From CAYNNP01 sp964398215 (GTDB taxonomy: Bacteria; Planctomycetota; Planctomycetia; Pirellulales; Pirellulaceae), in the NCBI GenBank assembly GCA_964398215.1, contig CAYNNP010000082.1, positions 1-23,474 of the forward strand: 23,474 nucleotides of DNA, written 5' to 3'. Position numbers and translations under genes: made by a program. The notes beneath the pieces are model-generated. The model was not told where the DNA came from, ran no database searches, and was given only the letters and a program-made list of their open reading frames with translations. Below, piece by piece: positions 15,231-23,450 of the stretch (positions within the stretch are counted from its first letter, which is position 1; each line of letters opens with the position of its first letter).

Positions 15231-17402
15231 TTACAGCGCTGAGCCAAACGCATTGCTGATCGCACGCGACATTCGCCACAGCAATGATCGGCTTTCGACG
15301 CGAATGTGTGTCATCGCAATGGACATCACATTCAACGGCCTTCCGTTGGTTTCAATGTCCACAATCACTTGGTAGCGAACTTCTCGTGGCCTACGGTTGT
15401 CCATCGGGTCCGTTTCAACCAAACCGGCAGCAGCAAATAACGGGTCAAGTTGATCGATTGGCGCCGCTAAGATTTCTACGACCGTCCCTGAGTAACTCCC
15501 ATAGCGCAGCGCCGGCATCGCAACGTCAACGTGTTGCCCAACACGCAATTCAGACACATCTTGCTGCGTCACCATTACGATCGCTTGCCGTTTTTCCGGG
15601 TGCCCGATCGTACACATTTGCATACCACGTTCAACTTTCGATCCTACGCTGTGCTCGCCAAACGGCTGTTCTTGCCAGACGTTTTTGCGTCGAACCTCGG
15701 CTTTGTCGAATCCCGCTGTAACAGTGAAAACTCTGCCCGACTTCGGAGCGCGAATCGTAAGCTGTTCTATTTCGCCTTTCCAAAAATCCAGTTGTTTCTC
15801 CGCAGCTTCCAGCGATTTCTGAACGGCTGGGATCTGCGTTGCGTCCGTGCTGTTGGTTGATCGTCGCTGCTGCAGTCCTTTCAGTTTTACAGCCAAACTG
15901 TTGACTCTGGTTTCCAGCTGCGCGGCTTGGATTTCTGTTTGTCGGTTTCGAATTTTGGCGATTACATCGCCCGCAGTCACATCGGCTCCCACCTTCAGGG
16001 CAGAAACCAAGTCACCTTGATGCAACACAAATACATCTTGTGAATCGGCTGGTCGAACCAGCGCCGGAGCGACCACGCGACGTGGCAGGGGAACTAGCAA
16101 AACCCCGAAAACGACGGCCACAACGATTATCTTTTTCAGCATCGCATTTTGTTTCACAGTCATTCTCGATTCAGCAACCGACGGTGGGCGAATAACCGAT
16201 CGGATGCTTCCCCAAAGTAGGCCGCCCAGAAAAAACAGCAATGCAAAGACTCCGATTGCCGCCAGCCCTTTGGATTCCAAAAAGGAATACAAAAGGTAAC
16301 CAATCGTAATATATACCGAGGCGCGATACAGGCCGCTTAGCAGTCCGAACACCAGCAGGATACGAGTCCGTTTTGGTTCCGTGTCGGCACGGTGGTCGGC
16401 GATTCCCCACAGCCAGCCTCGTAGTCGTCGCCGGACTAGCGTTGATGCTTCAGTAGCCAAGTTAGGAATTCCTAGCCAGTCCGACAGAATGAAGTATCCA
16501 TCAAATTTCATGAGCGGATTGGCGTTGAAAACAATCGTACTGACGGTGCACGAAACGATGACGGTGACCAAGATCCCTTGCACCGACGGATCACTGCTGA
16601 TTGCCCATAGCAAGATCGCGCACGCGGCCAAGACAATTTCCGCAATCATTCCGGCGGCAGAAACCAAAATTCGCTTCCAACGCTGCGGTATCATCCAAGC
16701 GTCCGAAACATCGCAGTACAAGCAAGGCACTCCCACCAAAAACATCACGCCCAGTTCGCGACACTCCGCACCAAACGCTTTGCAGGCGATCGCATGCGCG
16801 AATTCGTGAACAACCTTGGTGATTGCAACTACAACTAACAACGTGATCAGCCAAGAATGACTGGAACGACTGATTGCTGTCCGTAGATCAAATGCGAACG
16901 CCTCGAAATTAACAATCAAAGTCAGTGCTGCGACAACCATCAACACGGCGACCGAGCACAGCAAGGCTGGACTCATTAGGTTACGTACAGCTTTTGCGCT
17001 GCCCTCAAAAAGGCGATTCGGCTGAACGCCGGGTAACCGTACGGCCAACAGGCTCTGCACACCAACGCTTCGCTTAGCGATCGCACCGGGATTCTCGGCA
17101 GGCGGATCTAACACAGGAGCTTCCGAAACGATCAACGCGTTCCGCTTCGCTTCTGCGATGAATCGCACCAAGGCTTGCCAAGGAAAAAAATCGGGCGAGA
17201 AGCGGCGTTGGCATTCGGCGGCAACTTCCGCGACCTTTCGATGTCCATCCAAAAGGCCAAGAATAGCGAATTCGCGCTCACTGAAATAAAAGTAGGCGCG
17301 AGCCAACGGGTCCTTGATGACCCAGCAATACTCGTTTCCGAACTGGATGCGACGAGAGTGCAAGTCTGGTCGCAATTTCAATAGGCCGCTTGCGTCACTC
17401 AT
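15231..17402 (-). CDS. PqqD-like / M50 site-2 metalloprotease / HlyD fusion membrane protein
   Basis: This 723-aa protein joins three modules. Residues about 8-95 resemble a PqqD-type winged helix (VIKDPLARAYFYFSERE, then ILGLLDGHRKVAEV), a fold that can bind peptides. Residues 140-445 carry about six to eight membrane segments and a site-2 protease core: the zinc motif HEFAH at 199-203 and the partner NPLMKFDGY at 295-303 with Asp301, both intact. Residues 450-723 are a HlyD-type adaptor: a lipoyl half (QGDLVSALKVGADVTAGDVIAKI), a helical hairpin, then LTIRAPKSGRVF and a beta-barrel part. Related proteins are annotated as putative peptide zinc metalloproteases beside peptide-export genes. 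The ATG overlaps the upstream stop as ATGA, so translation is probably coupled to the preceding HlyD gene. The reaction and substrate are unproven; I infer cleavage or export of a surface protein. Confidence 0.88.
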   Translation of the reverse strand: MSDASGLLKLRPDLHSRRIQFGNEYCWVIKDPLARAYFYFSEREFAILGLLDGHRKVAEVAAECQRRFSPDFFPWQALVRFIAEAKRNALIVSEAPVLDPPAENPGAIAKRSVGVQSLLAVRLPGVQPNRLFEGSAKAVRNLMSPALLCSVAVLMVVAALTLIVNFEAFAFDLRTAISRSSHSWLITLLVVVAITKVVHEFAHAIACKAFGAECRELGVMFLVGVPCLYCDVSDAWMIPQRWKRILVSAAGMIAEIVLAACAILLWAISSDPSVQGILVTVIVSCTVSTIVFNANPLMKFDGYFILSDWLGIPNLATEASTLVRRRLRGWLWGIADHRADTEPKRTRILLVFGLLSGLYRASVYITIGYLLYSFLESKGLAAIGVFALLFFLGGLLWGSIRSVIRPPSVAESRMTVKQNAMLKKIIVVAVVFGVLLVPLPRRVVAPALVRPADSQDVFVLHQGDLVSALKVGADVTAGDVIAKIRNRQTEIQAAQLETRVNSLAVKLKGLQQRRSTNSTDATQIPAVQKSLEAAEKQLDFWKGEIEQLTIRAPKSGRVFTVTAGFDKAEVRRKNVWQEQPFGEHSVGSKVERGMQMCTIGHPEKRQAIVMVTQQDVSELRVGQHVDVAMPALRYGSYSGTVVEILAAPIDQLDPLFAAAGLVETDPMDNRRPREVRYQVIVDIETNGRPLNVMSIAMTHIRVESRSLLWRMSRAISNAFGSAL

Positions 17403-18490
17403 TGACTTTCAACAATCGACATTCTCATTCCCGGAAAAACAGTGCGCTTTGAATTATCAAACTCAACCCAAAACATGACTTCCGAAGTGCCAGGATCCGC
17501 TTCCGGGCTGATGAAAGAAACCGTTCCAGTGTACGAGTCCGCTTGTCCATTTTGCATCACGCGAAGCTCGAACGTTTTTTGCTGTCTCAGCTTCGCGACC
17601 AATACTGCCGGCACAAATCCTTGCCCGCGCAGCCGATCAAGGCCAACGACGCGAACGATCGGGTCACCCGCGCGAACCCATTCACCAACTTGACAATAAC
17701 GTTGTGCCACGACACCCGAGATTGGGCTCATGAATTCGTGATCTTTCAATGTTTGATCAGCCAACGCCAACTTCAATTCGCTTGCAGTCACCTGAGCTTC
17801 CAAGAGCTGGCGGTCGTTGTGTTTTTCTGCCTTGGAAATCTGCAACTTATCGATTCCCAGCTTTTCGACGCGTGATTTAACCTGTTCGCTGGAAGACAGC
17901 AACGCATCGATGCGCCGCTCGAATTCTGCCTGCTCCGCTTCCAACTTGCTGCGTTGATGTGCCAGTGTCAGGCTTTCGATCTGCGATTTTGAAACTGCGT
18001 CGATGAACTCCTTGCGAGCGCGTTCTGCACGCGTCAGTTCATTCTTTGCGACTTCCTGGGCCTTCTTGGCAGCCGAAACGCGAATCTGGTTCTGCGCTTT
18101 TTCGCGCGCGATCTCAGCCAACAGATCTTGCTGACGAGAAACTTCTTGCTGCTGCAGAAGTTCCGTTTCCGCCAATTTGTCGTCGCTGTAATAGTCCAGA
18201 CGTTTTTTAGCGATCAAGTAATTAAGTTCAGCAAGTTTTTGGTCCGAACTGGCGTGCCTCGCATCCAGTCGACCAAGTAACTGATCGGTTTGTACCGCAT
18301 CACCCTCGCGAACCATGATTGACTTCAACACACCTGTCTGTCGTGCAGGGATATCCACTTGCTCAATCGGCAAAACGGCGAGTTCGATTCCGGCAAACGC
18401 GTCTTTCTGCGCCAAAGCATCATTTGCGAAAGCCAGCGAGGCCGTGACACATAGCATCGCCCAACAGCACTTCAAGTTGTAATACGACAT
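17399..18490 (-). CDS. Periplasmic adaptor of the HlyD / membrane-fusion family
   Basis: This is a 363-aa exported adaptor. A signal peptide occupies residues 1-27 with a likely cut after NDALA. The first lipoyl half follows (VDIPARQTGVLKSIMVREGDAVQTDQ, about 45-75). A very long alpha-helical coiled coil rich in Glu, Lys, Gln and Arg covers about 82-250. The second lipoyl half is MSPISGVVAQRYCQVGEWVRAGDPI, and a beta-barrel domain ends in TVFPGMRMSI. Such proteins bridge inner-membrane transporters to an outer-membrane channel. I chose ATG at 18490, preceded by GAGAGA at a good distance. An in-frame TTG at 18508, directly at the upstream stop codon, would add six residues before the signal peptide. 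It is translationally linked to its neighbours: 18 nt after the GAF-HlyD gene and overlapping the M50-HlyD gene by 4 nt. Confidence 0.9.
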   Translation of the reverse strand: MSYYNLKCCWAMLCVTASLAFANDALAQKDAFAGIELAVLPIEQVDIPARQTGVLKSIMVREGDAVQTDQLLGRLDARHASSDQKLAELNYLIAKKRLDYYSDDKLAETELLQQQEVSRQQDLLAEIAREKAQNQIRVSAAKKAQEVAKNELTRAERARKEFIDAVSKSQIESLTLAHQRSKLEAEQAEFERRIDALLSSSEQVKSRVEKLGIDKLQISKAEKHNDRQLLEAQVTASELKLALADQTLKDHEFMSPISGVVAQRYCQVGEWVRAGDPIVRVVGLDRLRGQGFVPAVLVAKLRQQKTFELRVMQNGQADSYTGTVSFISPEADPGTSEVMFWVEFDNSKRTVFPGMRMSIVESQ

Positions 18491-18508
18491 CAGATTTCTC
18501 TCTATCAA

Positions 18509-20440
18509 TCAAAACCAGCCGCGCGAACGAGACCACTGGATCACACTTCGGAACCATACGAAACCAATCGGCCTGTATCCACAATCGATGTGAGCATTAA
18601 CTGTCGCGCCGGAAAAAAATGAATCCCCACCTTCCAATCGTACTACACTCCGCACGATGGTGTTCCCAAATCGATCGAGCTCTGCTGTTTCCGAAAGTTC
18701 GGTCAACGTGGCACTAAATCGCGATTCGGGCCGCGATCTGACTCGAAAAGTAACCGCTGGGTGATTGTCATCAAGAGCCGCACGAACATAGTCAGACTCG
18801 CGATCAAGCACATTCAACTGCAGTTTCCACTGACCGCTTTCGTCGTCAACAACGCTGACAAGTCGCTGACCGTGCGTGACAGGACGTCCGGTGAGGGTTT
18901 CACGAAGATCAGGTGAATCGATTCGCCCATCGATTTCGCTCACGATCAACAACGATGCTTGATATTCCGCCATCAGTTTCAGTTGCTTTTTTAAACCGTC
19001 GACTTCGGTCCGCAAAACTTGTTCGTCAAAAATCATGCTTGGGTCGCGAGCTTGATCCGCCGCCCGAATTTGTCCACCGGACCGATAACGTTCCGCAGCC
19101 ACAAGTCGCGTTTGCGCAGTAGCCAGCGCGCTCTCCAATTGTTCTTGTTGCTGATCCAAAGCTGCACTTCGCAGTTGGATCAATTTTTCGCCCTTCGACA
19201 CGCGTTGATTGTTGCTGACGAATACTGCATCGACTGTGGCGTTGACGGGCGCAAAGTGCTGCTTCTGTGTGGCAGGAACCAAATGACCAGCCGCCGGAAT
19301 CATCAACCGCTTTGGCACCAAGCAAAGCGCAACCACGATGGCGGCGGCAATGCCTAGAATCCAACGCAAACGAGTCGACCGGCCGAGCGTGGTTATGAAT
19401 CGCGAGACAGTCCCCCACTGAAGTTCATCCAAACGACTGCCACGCATTAACGATGCGCCGACTGAGCCTCGCAGGGTCCCCAAAGTTTTGATCGGTTGTA
19501 CTGCAGTATCATTCTTGTCCGCGATCCTAAAACGCTCGAACAGAATCGCAAACTGCCGGTCTCTGCTGGTCTGGTCACTCTGAAAGAACTCCAATCGAAG
19601 CGAACGCACGCCCGTTTCGCTCAAGTACGTCTCTAGTTGACCGCGCGCGTCGGAATCCGCTGGCAGTTTGGTCGATTCTTCGGGCGAACCAACGATTGCG
19701 TTGAAAACACCATGGCTTGGCGATGACGCTGCTACTGCAGAAACAAAATCTTGGGCCAATCGTGTTTGGATGGCGCGACGATCAACGTTCGGCTGCGTTG
19801 ACGATGCTGTTAATCGCGCAACATCACCAGTTACTTCAAAAATCAAGGCCCGGTCGACGTTCACAATCCGCGCGACCGTCTGTGCAATTTTTGCAAAAGC
19901 CTCTCGCCGGCTCTTTCCATCGTAAAGATCCGAAACGAACTCGTCTCGCAAATCTGACTCGGCCAAAGTGGCTCGCAAGCCGCAGTATTCACGCCGGACA
20001 AAGGTGTTAGAAATGCTGCGAATGAGTGTCAGGACAATTTCTTGGATTGGCTGGCAATCGGTCTCCGGCACCGCCTGCGGAAATTCGCAAACCAACCGCA
20101 AACTCAAGTTCTCATCAATGCGCTCGATTGCTTGAATCGTCTCGCGGTTCGTCCACGCGACCACCCTTGGTTCTGTTTTCGTGTGCGACGGTCGGGCAAA
20201 TTTGGCCACGTCATTTGGAGTGCCTCGCCGATCGCCTGCATGCGCCAATGGCACGTCTGTGTCCGACAGAACTTTGTGCAGCGAAACAGAATCCGCGTGC
20301 GTAAGATCTCGCAGATCGCGAACAAGATTCTCCAGCAACTTTGGAAAGTCATCCGCAGCACCGGATTCGAATTCAAAACGATCCACCAACTCTGCAGCAG
20401 AGTTCCACCAGTTTTCAGTCATTTGAACCGAGTCAGACAT
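18509..20440 (-). CDS. GAF-domain protein fused to a HlyD-type membrane-fusion domain
   Basis: This is a 643-aa protein. Residues 1-150 are a soluble region, possibly a degenerate GAF-like fold. A GAF-like domain lies at about 175-305 (REAFAKIAQTVARIVNVDRALIFEV and a late RLEFFQSDQTSRDRQFAILFERF). One membrane helix spans 359-376 (WILGIAAAIVVALCLVP). A HlyD-type periplasmic part follows: the lipoyl half APVNATVDAVFVSNNQRVSKGEKLI at 397-421, a helical hairpin to about 500, and a barrel domain to the end. The tail has the conserved-looking GATVNAHIDCGYRPIGFVWF. The protein could couple a cytoplasmic ligand or redox signal to the periplasmic adaptor. I chose ATG at 20440; an in-frame TTG at 20446 would add two residues. 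It lies 58 nt after the E1-like gene and 18 nt before the next HlyD gene. Confidence 0.85.
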   Translation of the reverse strand: MSDSVQMTENWWNSAAELVDRFEFESGAADDFPKLLENLVRDLRDLTHADSVSLHKVLSDTDVPLAHAGDRRGTPNDVAKFARPSHTKTEPRVVAWTNRETIQAIERIDENLSLRLVCEFPQAVPETDCQPIQEIVLTLIRSISNTFVRREYCGLRATLAESDLRDEFVSDLYDGKSRREAFAKIAQTVARIVNVDRALIFEVTGDVARLTASSTQPNVDRRAIQTRLAQDFVSAVAASSPSHGVFNAIVGSPEESTKLPADSDARGQLETYLSETGVRSLRLEFFQSDQTSRDRQFAILFERFRIADKNDTAVQPIKTLGTLRGSVGASLMRGSRLDELQWGTVSRFITTLGRSTRLRWILGIAAAIVVALCLVPKRLMIPAAGHLVPATQKQHFAPVNATVDAVFVSNNQRVSKGEKLIQLRSAALDQQQEQLESALATAQTRLVAAERYRSGGQIRAADQARDPSMIFDEQVLRTEVDGLKKQLKLMAEYQASLLIVSEIDGRIDSPDLRETLTGRPVTHGQRLVSVVDDESGQWKLQLNVLDRESDYVRAALDDNHPAVTFRVRSRPESRFSATLTELSETAELDRFGNTIVRSVVRLEGGDSFFSGATVNAHIDCGYRPIGFVWFRSVIQWSRSRGWF

Positions 20441-20498
20441 TTCCAAAAGTTATCCATTCGCATCGACCAGCGATAGATTGACTGCTTGCGCAGATGCC

Positions 20499-21542
20499 CT
20501 ATCCACCCACGTATCGACTATAAATCGTTCGCGCGACCGATATTTCATCCGTTCCGCTAATCACGGCGCGGCCGTCACGAAACAGAGTGATGCTTTGTTC
20601 GTCATTTGGAAACAGCCGGACAAAGAACCGAGTTACCTGGACTCGGCCAATCGGCTGCCAACGCTCCGCCATCAATTCCAAGTCAACGGTTTGAACACTG
20701 GGGCTAACGATCTGAACAGCATCGCGTCCACAAAACGTCTGCTCTGGGACAACCGACTGGGCACCCTCAAGAAACTCAAAATTGCGTTGACCACAGGCAG
20801 CACAATTCTCGGAAAATTTACTTCCCAGCTTCAATTGCCGAATGCGATTATTCCAAAGATCAATGCTTGTCAAATGCTCGCTAACTTCTTCCTGATTTCC
20901 GGACATCCACTTGATCGCTTCGGTGGCTTGCAGGCTGGCAACGAGATGGGTCGCCGAACCAACAACGCCGGCCGTATCGCAGGTGTCCATCGCGGCCGCC
21001 GGTGGTACTTCTGGCACCAAGCACCTAAAGCACGGAGCACCTTCACCAGTGAACAATCGAACTTGACCGCTTGCTCCAACACAACCACCGTGGACCCACG
21101 CCGTGGATGTCTTTAACGACCAATCATTCAGCAAAAAACGAACCAAAAAATTGTCGCTGGCATCGATCACCAAATCGACCCCATCCAGCAAATTCGTGAT
21201 GTTCCCAGCAGTGACGTCGAACACCATCGGATCGATTTGGATCAAGCTATTGATGCTGGAAAGTCGCCGGTGCGCAGCATCCGCCTTGGCGCGTGCTTGC
21301 GTTGCATCATCCTCGTCGAACAGCGATTGTCTTTGCAAGTTTGTCCACTCAACGACGTCGCGGTCAATCAAGCGAATTCTGCCAACCCCAGCACGCGCAA
21401 GTATTTCTGCAGCGACCGTCCCCAGAGCTCCACAGCCCAAGATCGCGACATCCGAATCCTCAATGCCTTGTTGCCCGGCTTCGCCGATCGGGGCGAACCG
21501 AATTTGCCTTGCGTACCTGTCGTGGATGTTATCTGAATTCAA
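20499..21542 (-). CDS. E1-like ThiF/MoeB/HesA-family adenylyltransferase
   Basis: This is a 347-aa E1-like enzyme. Members adenylate the C-terminus of ubiquitin-like sulfur carriers (ThiS, MoaD) or related peptides. Visible motifs are DRYARQIRF (8-16), the nucleotide-binding GCGALG (36-41) with Asp60 after it, and DASDN (127-131). Zinc cysteines lie in CFRC (171-174) and CAAC (247-250), and CDTAGVVG (188-195) carries the usual reactive-cysteine position. About 95 extra C-terminal residues follow, with LFRDGRAVISGTDE and a terminal YSRYVGG. I have seen this extension in ThiF/MoeB-like proteins, so the gene may be a general sulfur-carrier enzyme. No thiS, moaD or other thiamine or molybdopterin gene is in the window. 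The start is TTG at 21542, just before the first conserved motif. The gene is divergent from epmA and first in the HlyD operon. Confidence 0.9.
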   Translation of the reverse strand: MNSDNIHDRYARQIRFAPIGEAGQQGIEDSDVAILGCGALGTVAAEILARAGVGRIRLIDRDVVEWTNLQRQSLFDEDDATQARAKADAAHRRLSSINSLIQIDPMVFDVTAGNITNLLDGVDLVIDASDNFLVRFLLNDWSLKTSTAWVHGGCVGASGQVRLFTGEGAPCFRCLVPEVPPAAAMDTCDTAGVVGSATHLVASLQATEAIKWMSGNQEEVSEHLTSIDLWNNRIRQLKLGSKFSENCAACGQRNFEFLEGAQSVVPEQTFCGRDAVQIVSPSVQTVDLELMAERWQPIGRVQVTRFFVRLFPNDEQSITLFRDGRAVISGTDEISVARTIYSRYVGG

Positions 21543-21616
21543 AAACTACGTCCTGGCGTGGGTGATTAGAAACCAACGGTGGTTGTCAGCGGCCAATTGA
21601 TCTTGAATGCTTTACG

Positions 21617-22624
21617 TTGTATCGGCAACCAGCGAACTCGCAAAAGGCGAAAAAATTGCTCCCGAATATATCTTACCTCCATCAGCGAGCGAGTTTGCTT
21701 CGCCAGCTTCGCAGCTATTTTGACTCGCGAGACTTTGTGGAAGTCCAACCGCCTTGTTTGGGGTCCGATTGTGTTGTTGACGCGCACCTGGATCCGATCG
21801 CCGTCCAAGCGTCCGAACTGGGCATCGGTTCAATTGATTTGCCGCCACGCCTGTTGTTGCAAACTTCGCCCGAGTCAGCGATGAAACGAATGCTGGCAGC
21901 GGGGGCGCCGGCGATCTACAGCATCGGTCCGGTTTTTCGAGCAGGTGAGCACAGTCGGTTGCACAACGCGGAGTTTACGATGCTGGAGTGGTACGATGTG
22001 CCTGCAGATTTGGCCGACGGTATCGAATTGCTCGGCCAGCTTGCATGCGAAGTCCTTCAAGACAACGTGCTGGACTACGAAGTGGCCAATTACCGCGACG
22101 TTTTCCGGCAGCACGTTGGACTGGATCCACTGAAAGGGTCACTGAATGATTTGGCAGCCAAGATACACAAGCGGGCTCCCGAGCTTGCCACGACGCTGGC
22201 GACTGACCGCGATGGGATGCTGGAATATTTGATGTCGGAATTTGTCCAACCGGAACTTGGCCGCGACAAGCCAACGGTGATCAAGAATTATCCGCTTTCC
22301 CAAGCCGCTCTTGCAAACGTGGCCGAAGACGATCCAGAGTGTGCGGCCCGATTCGAATTGTTTGCAGCTGGTATCGAACTGGCAAACGGTTACGATGAAC
22401 TTACTGATCCTGATGTGTTTTTGCAGCGTGCCAAACAACAGAACGAACAACGATTGACGCTGGGCAAAGAACCATTGCTGGCAGAATCCAAACTCTACAA
22501 AGCGATGTGTGATGGGTTGCCAAAATCTTGCGGCGTCGCGTTGGGAGTCGACCGATTGTTGATGCTGGTTGTGGGCGCCGAGTCAATTGCGGATGTGATT
22601 CCGATCACGATGGAACGCTGTTAA
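21617..22624 (+). CDS. epmA: Elongation factor P lysine ligase EpmA (PoxA/GenX)
   Basis: This 335-aa, class II lysyl-tRNA-synthetase-like enzyme adenylates lysine and attaches it to a conserved lysine of elongation factor P. EF-P helps ribosomes through polyproline stretches. The length and motifs match EpmA: FVEVQPPCLGSD (motif 1 region), LLLQTSPESAMKRMLAAG, FRAGEHSRLHNAEFTMLEWY (motif 2), GIELANGYDELTD, and GVALGVDRLLMLVVGAE (motif 3). There is no tRNA-anticodon domain, which separates it from LysS. TTG at 21617 is the first usable start after an in-frame TGA at 21563. An ATG at 21607 is in another frame. No efp or epmB gene is in the window. The SpoU-family gene begins 2 nt after its stop, so the two are probably co-translated. 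Confidence 0.93.
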   Translation: MYRQPANSQKAKKLLPNISYLHQRASLLRQLRSYFDSRDFVEVQPPCLGSDCVVDAHLDPIAVQASELGIGSIDLPPRLLLQTSPESAMKRMLAAGAPAIYSIGPVFRAGEHSRLHNAEFTMLEWYDVPADLADGIELLGQLACEVLQDNVLDYEVANYRDVFRQHVGLDPLKGSLNDLAAKIHKRAPELATTLATDRDGMLEYLMSEFVQPELGRDKPTVIKNYPLSQAALANVAEDDPECAARFELFAAGIELANGYDELTDPDVFLQRAKQQNEQRLTLGKEPLLAESKLYKAMCDGLPKSCGVALGVDRLLMLVVGAESIADVIPITMERC

Positions 22625-22626
22625 CG

Positions 22627-23424
22627 ATGCGTAGTTTCACCACAATCGATGACGTTGACGATCCTCGTATCGCTCCGTTTCGAGATCTGCAGCGGCCTCG
22701 CGATTCTACAAAGGCAGCCCATTTCGTCGCCGAAGGAAATTTCCTGGTCGATCGACTTCTAGCGAGCGTTTACGAAGTCGAATCGGTTTTGGTCCAGCGG
22801 GGTCGCGAGGAGAGGTTCGCCGAAGTCGCTGTAGAAACGCCTGTTTTTGTCGCCGACTCGCAGTTGCTTCGCGAGATCGTTGGTTACGATTTCCACCGCG
22901 GTGTCTTGGCGTGCGGCATTCGGCGGCCATTCAAGTCAACAGGCGATCTGTTATTTGACGATTCGCAAAATGTTGCGGTCGGTCTGCTAGGAATCAGCGA
23001 TCAAGAAAACGTGGGCAGCATTCTGCGCAGCGCGGCTGCCTTTGGTATTGATCGAGTTCTGATCGACGATCGAACAATCGATCCGCTGGCCCGTCGATCG
23101 ATTCGTGTCAGCATGGGAACTGTTTTCAAGCATCAGATTTTTCGATTTGGTGACACGCTCAATGAGATTCGCCAAGTCCAGCAGCGCGATGTGCGCGTGA
23201 TCGCATCCACACTGGACCAATCGGCAAGCCCGCTGAGCGAATTTCGCATCGATCAACGACCATTGCTGTTGCTGATGGGGAACGAATCCCAAGGACTATC
23301 GCAGGAAACGCAATCCGTCTGCAACGAGCGTCTGCGAATCGAAATGCGATTAGAAACAGACAGTTTGAACGTCGCGGTCGCCGCCGCCGTCATGATGCAC
23401 GCAATCACAACGAAAAGCTTGTAG
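22627..23424 (+). CDS. SpoU/TrmH-family RNA 2'-O-ribose methyltransferase
   Basis: This 265-aa SPOUT-class enzyme uses S-adenosylmethionine to methylate a ribose 2'-OH in rRNA or tRNA. The N-terminal substrate-binding domain (about 1-105) contains HFVAEGNFLVDRLL. The catalytic trefoil-knot domain shows motif 1 NVGSILRSAAAFGID (128-142, with Arg134), motif 2 LLLMGNESQGLS (214-225) and motif 3 IEM...DSLNVAVAAAVMMH (238-258). I chose ATG at 22627, 2 nt after the epmA stop. A longer frame from 22528 would overlap epmA by 97 nt and adds no conserved residues. Which RNA position it modifies cannot be told from sequence; RlmB-like 23S rRNA or TrmH-like tRNA activity are both possible. With epmA it forms a translation-related pair. 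Confidence 0.9.
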   Translation: MRSFTTIDDVDDPRIAPFRDLQRPRDSTKAAHFVAEGNFLVDRLLASVYEVESVLVQRGREERFAEVAVETPVFVADSQLLREIVGYDFHRGVLACGIRRPFKSTGDLLFDDSQNVAVGLLGISDQENVGSILRSAAAFGIDRVLIDDRTIDPLARRSIRVSMGTVFKHQIFRFGDTLNEIRQVQQRDVRVIASTLDQSASPLSEFRIDQRPLLLLMGNESQGLSQETQSVCNERLRIEMRLETDSLNVAVAAAVMMHAITTKSL

Positions 23425-23450
23425 ATTCATTTGCGTCGCATCTTTTTGTG

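Noticed and set aside
22528..22626. 33-residue N-terminal extension of the SpoU-family gene
   Set aside because: It overlaps the epmA coding end, adds no conserved residues, and an ATG 2 nt after the epmA stop gives the normal family start.
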